Assembly: GCA_000277445.1 (NCBI GenBank)
Contig: AJWJ01000279.1
Span: 1-30,055, forward strand
DNA from: Polysphondylium violaceum
Lineage: Eukaryota; Evosea; Eumycetozoa; Dictyosteliales; Dictyosteliaceae
Length of the DNA stretch: 30,055 nt
Direction: 5' to 3'
The position numbers were made by a program, and so were the translations under genes. Each line of letters opens with the position of its first letter. Within the stretch, counting starts at the first letter, position 1. Shown piece after piece: positions 23,004-30,055 of this stretch. Under the pieces are notes generated by a model. That model saw nothing but the letters and a program-made list of their open reading frames with translations. It did no database searches and had not been told where the DNA came from.

Positions 23004-24473
23004 AGATCTAATCAATGTAAATGAAAAATGAATAGTGGTGCCATAGTAGTAGGGATTTATGAAAAGAAACAATCAGATCCAATGTAAAGAATATTTGGCT
23101 TTTTTGTATAAAGAGCACCAATATATACACAGTCTCTCACAATAGTCTATTATCTTTGAAAGATTTATAGTTTTGGACACCAGACAGATTACGATTCAAT
23201 GATTCAAAGAATTATAAACTATCTATTTTAATAAAAGTAAAATAGGAGTGTATACATGTTTTATTTTTATCCCAAAAGTGCATTTATCATATGTGTATGT
23301 AACTACCCTCCTGATCTCACAAAGACTTTGTTTTTGGGACTTTCATATCAAATAAGTTATTGATAAAAATAAACAAAGTATCAAAGAAACTCTAACTTAG
23401 AAATAACGAAAACAAGCAAAAACATTTTAAATTTTAGAGGAGATGGAACAGTTTGAGTTCATTTGGTAATATTTTTATCCATCTATTATTTTTTTATTAC
23501 CAGATACACCACACCTTTGAAAAAAAATCCATATGGTTTAAACCTCTCTCCAAAAATGACACCCTATAGGACACAAAAGAAATCTCCAAAGACCTACGAG
23601 TTAAAATGGATGGTGTGAAATGGGGCGAGACTTATGAACATCCATACACAACCACCATACAGCATATTTTTAGCTTTACACTCGTTTTTGGGCAAGGTCA
23701 CCAAAATTTATTTTTTTTTAAATAAATAAAAATTTTCAAAAAAAGTGATATTTTTTAGAAAACACCAAGAGTGGACAAGAAGTCTCTCCCTCTTTTTCAC
23801 CAACAAATTTGTTGGAAAATAATAAAAAAACGTAGCTTGTGTGTGGAGGGAAATCGGCTAGAAAGAAATCAAGATAGTTGGTTAAAGCAAAAACATTCAT
23901 CCAAAATCAGTCTCGAACACCCACTCACACTCATTAGCCCACAAATTTCAACGTTTTTCTAGAAAAAAAAAAAGAACTAGATTTTTTGTTTGTCACCACC
24001 CCATTCACTAGTGCAGGGGAATTTTGCAAAAACATTTTCAATTTTTTTTTCACCCCTAAATTCATATAATTACCGGTCTAAAACACACAGGTGTGATTTT
24101 GATTCGAATTTTATTTATTTTTATTTTTATTTTTTATTTTTAATCTTTTTTATTTTTTTTTTGGTGCAATCACCAATCACCACACAAACCTATTTAAACG
24201 TTCCCCCCCTTCCCTAGTGATTCACACTAATCCACAACATTTATTTTTGTTTTCCCCTTCCCTTGTGCTACACACACAGTTTCAATCACTATTTATTTAT
24301 TTATTTTCCCTACTCCTATAGTTATTTAGTATTTGTTTGGGTTTTTGTTTTTTCTATTTTAGATAAATCCGACTTGTATCTCCCTCTCCCCATTTTCACC
24401 ACTCATCACTTTTATTTATTTTTTTATTCGACATATATACAACTACTACTAAATATTTATATAAACTAGAACC
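23004..24473. promoter_or_regulatory. 1.5 kb intergenic region before the antiporter
   Basis: AATAAA at 23230-23235 is a likely poly(A) signal for Mis12. The rest is A/T-rich, with C/A-rich patches near 23510-23720 and 23990-24290. It contains CACCTTT at 23512, TTTTGGGCAA at 23686 and the palindrome CACTAGTG at 24006. Open frames here are short and lack domain features, so I read it as promoter and leader of the antiporter. Confidence 0.5.
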
Positions 24474-26718
24474 ATGGTAGCATCTAGTATTACAAATGGT
24501 TTGAATCCTTTGGCTTCACCATTAACATTATTTATTGTCCAATTACTTATCATTGTAATTGTATCACGTGTCTTAAATTATATATTATCATATGTTAAAC
24601 GTAAGTAATAATTATTAAATAAATAATAAATATAGATATTAATTTTAAAATTAAATAATAGAACCACCTGTAATTGCTGAAGTTATTACCGGTATTTTAC
24701 TTGGTCCATCAGTGCTTAGCAGAGCCAAAGCTTTCCAAGACAATGTATTCCCAGTTGGTACATCTACTGGTTTTACAGTATTAAATGTAATTGCCAACAT
24801 TGGTCTCATTTTCTTTATGTTTATGATTGGTCTCGAAGTCGATGCTGGCATTTTGAAAAAGAATATTAGAAATTCAATGATTATTTCATTGTCATCCATT
24901 ATTCTTCCATTTGCCATGGGTATTGGTCTTGCCGCCGCCCTCTTTGATACTCTTGCACCAGCAGGTCATGAGTTTGGTATTTTCTGTGTATTTGTTGGTG
25001 TTGCCATCTCTATTACCGCTTTCCCAGTGTTGGCTCGTATTTTAACCGAAAGAAACCTTATGCACTCTAAAGTTGGTGTCATTTCATTGGCTGCCGCCTC
25101 TGTTGATGATGTTATTGCCTGGATTTTATTGGCCGTCGTCGTTTCCTATGCCAAAAACACTGGTTCCGGTTCCAATTTGACTGCTCTCTGGACCTTTTTA
25201 TTGTTGGCCGCTTTTATTGCCTTTATGTTTCTCCCTGTTAGAATGGCTCTCTCTTATATCTATAGAAACTGGGTCAAGACTCAAGCCCACAAACACAACT
25301 TGATCATTGTCTTGTTGATGTGTATGTTTGCCAGTGCCTTTTTCACCGAAGTTATTGGTGTCCACGCTATCTTTGGTGCCTTTATTTTGGGTGTTGTTGT
25401 GCCACGTGAAGACAGTTTCCATTTGTTGATCACTGAACGTATTGAAACCATTGTCACCATTGTACTTCTTCCATTGTACTTTACCTTTTCCGGTTTGAGA
25501 ACCAATCTCAGCTCCATCAACTCTGCTATGGCTGGTGGTCTCACCATTGTCATTATTTGTGTCGCCTGTATTGGTAAAATTACCGGTGCCACCCTTGCCT
25601 CTAAATTCTGTGGTAATGGTTGGAGAGAATCCTTTACCGTCGGTTTCCTCATGAACACCAAAGGTCTTGTCGAACTCATTGTATTAAACATTGGTCTTGA
25701 TATTGGTATTTTGGATCAAACCCTCTTTACCATGTTTGTCGTTATGGCTCTTGTCACCACCTTTATTACCACTCCAGTCGTTCATTTCATTTGGACCAAA
25801 TATCAAAAGGAACACGGTGACCAAGATGTTCAAATGTCTACCAACCACAAGGGTAGATTCAACATTCTCTTGTATCTTGCACCATCCAACATTGGCAACG
25901 CTTTGGTTAATATCGCCGGTGCAATCATCTCTCCAGAATCAGCCAAGAAATACAATGTCAAGGGTATCTATCCACACGAATCCTCTGACGGTAGACCATC
26001 CACCTATGCCTTTGCTCACAAACCAAAATCCTTCCCACCAGCCGTCAAAGACAACTATGACGCTGTCGAAGCCGAATCAAAGAATGTTGGTATCAAGATT
26101 AAACCAATCCTCGTAAACTCTGTCGACATGTATCACGATATCAATGTCCTCAACTTGAATTCAGATTTAATCCTTTTGGGTGCCTCTTCGAATCAATCTG
26201 CAGACAAAGAACTCTCTTTGGGATTATCAGACAACACCTCTGTATTTAGCAGTGCTTTTGGTAAAGATATCAGCAGAGTCATTGAAAACTGTAAATCATC
26301 AATTGGTGTCGTCGTCGACAAGGGTATGGATAGATTCAATAGACAACATCATCTCCTCTTTGTCTATACTGGCAATGAATTTGAAAAGGAGTCTTTGGAA
26401 ATCCTCTTGAGAATGGCTACAAGAACCAATATCACTGTCAGTGTCGTTTCCAATTGTTGCAACAAAGTCTCTGAAAAAGTTCAACAAAATGGCCTCGAAG
26501 CTTCTAAATTTACTTTTATCGAATCCTCTGATCCACACAGTCAAGCCCTCTCTATGGTTTCTTCTGAAAATGATTACTGGTTGGCCATCATGGGTTCTGA
26601 AAGAGAAAATACTATGGCTCACACTACTATTATTCAACAAACTACAGTATCTTTATTATTTGTACTTCCTTCCTCTTCCTATGTTAGAAATCAAGATCAT
26701 TTAGAAATTGATGGTTAA
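24474..26718 (+). CDS. CPA2-family monovalent cation/proton antiporter (KHA1/CHX type)
   Basis: The product is an endomembrane-type K+ or Na+/H+ exchanger of 727 residues. Exons 24474-24600 and 24662-26718 flank a 61-nt intron (GTAAGT...AATAG, phase 1) that falls after the first membrane helix. Residues about 15-430 form the membrane domain with many hydrophobic helices. Recognisable blocks are PPVIAEVITGILLGPS, MFMIGLEVDAGIL, the ion-binding Asp pair at about 191-192 (ASVDDVIAW) and NTKGLVELIVLNIGLD near 375, the last typical of yeast Kha1 and plant CHX. Residues 430-727 are a soluble tail with a nucleotide-binding-like fold, as in CHX proteins. Codons end in C more often than in neighbouring genes, suggesting high expression. 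Ion preference and compartment cannot be read from sequence. Confidence 0.92.
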
Positions 26719-26942
26719 ACAAATTTTTTAAAAACAACAGATTCAAAACCCACAACCACAACAATTATTTAATAATATATTTTTTCATGTACAAACGCTC
26801 TTTTAAAATATATATAAATTATATATATAATAAAATAAATCATATTTACTTTTTTTTTTAAATATATAATTTAAAGAATTTTTATTATTATTATTATTAA
26901 AAATAGGTTAGATGAGAAATATTAAAATGTAACAAGTAGATG
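26719..26942. terminator. Convergent 3' region of antiporter and small gene
   Basis: A/T-only stretches include AATAAA-like words near 26833 and a TTA repeat at about 26881-26900. No gene is visible. Confidence 0.45.
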
Positions 26943-27305
26943 TCACAAAGTGAGGTTATTCTCAATCCTTACTCTGTGGATTGGTGGTAATGGTGATGAA
27001 ATGTATATTGGATGGAATTTAAGTTTAGAAAATGGAGATGGGGATGAAGATATTATTTCAGGAGGTGGTTCCACTGTTATTGATTTTTTTGTACTATCTA
27101 TTAAATCTAAATCTATTATGATTGGTTCAGCAACAGTAGTGTTGTTGTTATAATTATTTTTGGTCATGTTGTTATTCATTTTTTCAGTGGTACCATTTTC
27201 AATATTTTGGACAAATTCTTGTTTTTTTACAGACAGTTGGCGATATGAATTTTCTATCTTTAGATACTTTTCTGTTTCATATACTAATTTGTAATTTCTT
27301 TTCAT
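26943..27305 (-). CDS. Hypothetical 120-residue protein
   Basis: A single open frame runs from ATG at 27305 to TGA at 26943. The N-terminal third is a charged helix (YETEKYLKIENSYRQLSVKK), followed by an Asn-rich spacer, an acidic hydrophobic patch (PIIIDLDLID) and a Ser/Pro-rich tail (PSPFSKLKFHPIYI). Asn and Pro runs of this kind are usual in dictyostelid coding DNA and support a real gene. Against it, all other complete genes here end in TAA, and GTAAGG at 26972-26967 could be a splice donor near the end. I do not recognise the family. Confidence 0.55.
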   Translation of the reverse strand: MKRNYKLVYETEKYLKIENSYRQLSVKKQEFVQNIENGTTEKMNNNMTKNNYNNNTTVAEPIIIDLDLIDSTKKSITVEPPPEIISSSPSPFSKLKFHPIYISSPLPPIHRVRIENNLTL

Positions 27306-28031
27306 TAATTATTTAATCGAGTAATAATTAGTATTATATATAATAATTAGTTCTGTTTACCTACTTTTCTTTTTTTTTTTTTCAAATTTTTTTTTTTTTT
27401 TTGCTAAATTTAGAAAAGAAGCCTTTTGTGCATGAGATTATTTCTTCTTTTTTTTTTTTATTTTTTTATTCTTTTAAAAAGATAGTCTTTGTGAGGTTTC
27501 CTTGCTTCTTTTTTGAAATGAAATAAAGATACCCCCAAGGGAGGATCGTTGTAATAATTATCACTTCATAGTGTTAATTTTTGCAAACCAACAATTTTTA
27601 GTAGCTATAGATTATAGTCCTAATATTTTGTTAATAAACTATTTATACCTATTACAATCTTATCTTCAAAAATTGACTCTAAAGAAATCTATATTTTACT
27701 TAAACAAATGCAACCAAAATATAGTACTTTTTTCATATCTATATTAATAATCAACTTATAAATATATCTAGATACGAAATTGATATTTATAAATCTAATC
27801 AAAAAAATTTTGTTAATGGATCAATAGAATGACAACGTAGGCAGATTCAACGAATTTAAAAATTGCTTCTAAAAAAAATTTATGCGTGGTGGGTTTATTT
27901 TGGGCAAGTTATCAAGATAAAAATCTTAATATCCCCCCTATTAATTATGAAGAAATGTAATTTTGTGTATTTTTAAATTGAACAATCTCTACTATTTAAA
28001 TGAGATGCATAGAGTGGTTTTTCATTTTAAA
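27306..28031. promoter_or_regulatory. Divergent intergenic region (hypothetical / MRH gene 1)
   Basis: T-runs lie near 27370-27400 and 27445-27465. TTTTGGGCAA is at 27898-27907 and a CCCCCC patch at about 27932-27938. No gene is visible. The region should contain the promoter of the first MRH gene. Confidence 0.5.
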
Positions 28032-29018
28032 ATGAATAATCAAATTTTTTTAACTCTTTTAGTCTTTGCTCTCACATGGGCTTTGATCAATGCACAAACA
28101 AGTCCATCAAATTGTGTTTATAATGGAATTGATTACAGTGGTTTTTCAAACACCACCAATAGTTGGTCCTTTGTAGCACCAAGAGGAGATTCTACAGTCA
28201 CTTATTATTGGAATGTTTGTAATGTTGCTTCAAAATGCTCATCTGTCCCCACCGGAGCAGCGGTGTGCCAATACCAACTTAATTATAAAACATGGCAATA
28301 CTATAGTATAGGTGATTTAGCAACAGGTACTTTTACCAATGTTGATGTAGGAGTTGGTATCAAATATACAACAACTAATAATCTTTGTAAAAATGGAAAC
28401 TATAGAACTACCACAGTTGTTATGATTTGTGACCCAAATAAAGAAAATTCCGTAGTATCTGCTCAAGAAAATCCTGTTGGTAGTTGTTTGTATCAAGTAA
28501 TTTTATCAGGAAAGAGTGCTTGTCGTAGTAATTCTACATCCACTACTGGATCAACTAGCTCACCATCAACCACTGGCACCACTACTGGAACTACAACTTC
28601 ACCAAGTGGCTTTAATAACGTTCAATCATTATGCTTTACTAAAATTTCCGACTATGTCATCCGTACTATTGTAACTTTTAATGATGGTTATGTTCAAATT
28701 ATTGATAACACCGGTACACCTTCTAAAGCATGTGTTGATTACAATGGTAATATGCAAGCATGCTTTGAATCAAACCCTAATGGAAATGAATTGTGTGTCA
28801 CCTATAATGGTGGCCAACCAATTTGTGAATCTATTGATGGTAAAATCTCGATGACTTGTCTCAAAGCAAGTCATCAAGATTTATCATCTAAACCAACCAT
28901 TAAAAAAAATGGTGATCAAGTTCATATTGATTTCACTCCCCAAGAATCTTCTTCGTCAACATTGATGATAAACTCTCTTTTCATTATTCTTGCATTTATT
29001 CTTGTATCTTTATTTTAA
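28032..29018 (+). CDS. Secreted, likely GPI-anchored MRH-domain protein 1
   Basis: A 328-residue protein. The ATG at 28032 (TTTTAAAATGAA) starts a clean signal peptide cleaved near INA-QTS at 21/22; an in-frame ATG at 28005 would add nine residues in front of it and is less likely. Residues about 28-165 look like a mannose-6-phosphate-receptor-homology (MRH) domain with the four hallmark residues in order: Q80 (AVCQYQ), R125 (NYRTTTVV), E146 (QENPVG) and Y154 (SCLYQV), plus paired cysteines. A Thr/Ser/Gly linker (168-192) leads to a second Cys-rich region (200-290, CFTKISDYVIR to MTCLKA). The last 25 residues (SSSST then a hydrophobic tail to the end) resemble a GPI-attachment signal. MRH domains bind phosphomannosyl or mannose glycans; binding here is inference. 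AATAAA at 29040 follows the stop. Confidence 0.82.
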   Translation: MNNQIFLTLLVFALTWALINAQTSPSNCVYNGIDYSGFSNTTNSWSFVAPRGDSTVTYYWNVCNVASKCSSVPTGAAVCQYQLNYKTWQYYSIGDLATGTFTNVDVGVGIKYTTTNNLCKNGNYRTTTVVMICDPNKENSVVSAQENPVGSCLYQVILSGKSACRSNSTSTTGSTSSPSTTGTTTGTTTSPSGFNNVQSLCFTKISDYVIRTIVTFNDGYVQIIDNTGTPSKACVDYNGNMQACFESNPNGNELCVTYNGGQPICESIDGKISMTCLKASHQDLSSKPTIKKNGDQVHIDFTPQESSSSTLMINSLFIILAFILVSLF

Positions 29019-29704
29019 TAATCCATCTTTACAAATAATAATAAAAACCATTGTACAGCAAGTGTTACAATCAATCAGAATTAAGTTTAGTTTACTTTAT
29101 TTGCCAAGTATTTTATTATTGTAGTCTTTGTATCTATTCAAACCTGATAAAAAGAAAACAAACAGTCTAATAGTGATTCTAGATTAATGGCCCTGGATTT
29201 AGAATCCCTCAGTGCTCAACATATTATTCAGATTGCATACCTTTGTCTGCCCCAATACATTAAGATTGCCAAATAGATGGACAAAAAATCAAGAAAAGCT
29301 CAGGTATTGAGTGTAAAAATATAAGAAAGGGGCATATGTCAGTTAAATTAAATTAGTTGCTTTTATTTTCACCCCTTACCCGTCGACGTGGACTGGCGAT
29401 TTTTTTTCTATGAAATGTTTATGTTTAACTTGGCACCCAAAATTATTTCATCTTGCACCGAAAAATTAACAAAAAAAATTTCAAAATTTTTTTGTGCAGT
29501 GGTACGAAATCCTCCAGCTTAAGGGGAGACGAGAAATTCACCGAAAAAAAAAAATGAAAATGCTGACGCACGCAAAAAGTGATCAGTATTATGATAGTAC
29601 AGAAAAAGATACTCTTTGTAGAATTTTCTATAAAATAGTTTTTTTTTTCGAAAAACATCTCTGATTTAAATGGAAGTATTGAGCGATTCATTATTTTTTT
29701 AAAA
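29019..29704. promoter_or_regulatory. Region between the tandem MRH genes
   Basis: It contains a poly(A) signal at 29040-29045 and, for the second gene, TATAAAA at 29629-29635 followed by a T-run at 29639-29648, about 70 nt before the ATG. A less A/T-rich patch at about 29181-29290 includes a 29-codon frame (29187-29276), and more G/C-rich patches occur at 29375-29400 and 29500-29580. No gene can be claimed. Confidence 0.55.
29629..29648 (+). promoter_or_regulatory. TATA box and T-run of MRH gene 2
   Basis: TATAAAA followed within a few bases by ten T residues, about 70 nt before the ATG at 29705, is a standard dictyostelid core promoter layout. Confidence 0.65.
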
Positions 29705-30055
29705 ATGAACTATCAAAGTCAAACTTTAACTTTTTTAATCCTTGCCCTCGCGTGTGCTCTGATCAATGCACAAACAAGTCCATCAAATTGTGGTTATAAA
29801 GGAATTGATTACAGTGGTTTTTCAAACTCATCTAGTTGGTCTTTTGTAGTACCAGGAACGAATCCAACCACTTATTATTGGAATGTTTGTAATAGTGCTT
29901 CAAAATGCGCATCAATTAAACCCAACACACCAGCCTCATGTCAATTCCAATCCAATGTATATCGTAACACTGGTGATTTAAGTTCAGGTACTTTTGTCAA
30001 TTCAAGCCAAGGAGTTGGCATTAAATATACAACAAGTGGTAGTCCATGTAAAGTT
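29705..30055 (+). CDS. MRH-domain protein 2, cut by the window end
   Basis: The first 117 codons of a paralogue of the preceding gene, uninterrupted. It has a signal peptide (LILALACALINA, cleaved before QTSPSN) and the same Cys pattern: SNCGYKGIDYSGFSN, TYYWNVCNSASKC, ASCQFQ, GVGIKYTT. The MRH Gln is present (SCQFQ); the Arg, Glu and Tyr positions lie beyond the window. The copy lacks several residues of the loop after CQ and has a shorter PGTNPT loop. It sits 686 nt downstream in the same orientation with its own TATA/T-run promoter, so the pair arose by tandem duplication. Confidence 0.82.
   Translation, partial: MNYQSQTLTFLILALACALINAQTSPSNCGYKGIDYSGFSNSSSWSFVVPGTNPTTYYWNVCNSASKCASIKPNTPASCQFQSNVYRNTGDLSSGTFVNSSQGVGIKYTTSGSPCKV

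Noticed and set aside
23771-24469. Three overlapping-length short plus-strand frames
   Set aside because: They have no ATG context, domain or codon signal and lie in the leader and promoter of the antiporter.
27299-27360. 62-nt intron candidate (GTAAAC, TACTAAT) before the 120-residue gene
   Set aside because: No start codon lies upstream in a matching frame, and the ATG at 27305 would be removed.
29443-29691. 82-codon minus-strand frame
   Set aside because: It overlaps the TATA/T-run promoter of MRH gene 2, ends in TGA and is mostly Phe/Lys from T/A runs.
1-30055. tRNA, rRNA, CRISPR, transposon or virus-like element
   Set aside because: No B-box plus cloverleaf, rRNA core, spaced repeats, transposase, reverse transcriptase, integrase or capsid-like frame was recognised anywhere in the window.

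Overview
The window looks like nuclear DNA of a social amoeba (Dictyostelia). Intergenic DNA is very A/T-rich with long homopolymers. Proteins carry long Gln, Asn, Thr and Ser runs. Introns are short (about 60-90 nt) and start GTA/GTT. TATA boxes are followed by T-runs. Nearly every gene ends in TAA. Exon third positions use C or G more than in Dictyostelium discoideum, so I favour another dictyostelid but cannot name a species.

Layout, left to right: a Sec16 ER-exit-site scaffold gene (+, 417-5846); an AAT microsatellite; a small endonuclease/exonuclease/phosphatase-fold gene (-, 6060-6788); a DOCK-family Rac exchange factor of about 2139 residues (-, 7250-13797); a 1.6 kb divergent promoter region; an unrecognised 275-residue gene (+, 15373-16260); a RUN plus Rubicon-homology protein (-, 16364-20514); a 1.2 kb divergent region; a Mis12-like kinetochore gene (+, 21686-23003); a CPA2-type cation/proton antiporter (+, 24474-26718); a short hypothetical gene (-, 26943-27305); and two tandem secreted MRH-domain genes (+, 28032-29018 and 29705 to the window edge).

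The genes are ordinary, independently transcribed eukaryotic genes. Several touch membrane traffic or cell shape (Sec16, DOCK, RUN/Rubicon, MRH, the antiporter), but I see no operon-like or gene-cluster logic. I see no transposon, virus-like element, tRNA, rRNA or CRISPR array.

Exon structures were worked out by hand from splice-site sequence and reading-frame continuity. They recover short 5' exons of the DOCK and RUN genes (28 and 40 nt) and a four-exon Mis12 gene. The points most worth a second look are the tandem MRH pair, repeated short motifs in Sec16, a stop-free 192-nt intron-like segment in Sec16, repeated words and inverted repeats in the intergenic regions, and the unrecognised 275-residue protein. 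I did not find a convincing undescribed multi-gene system.
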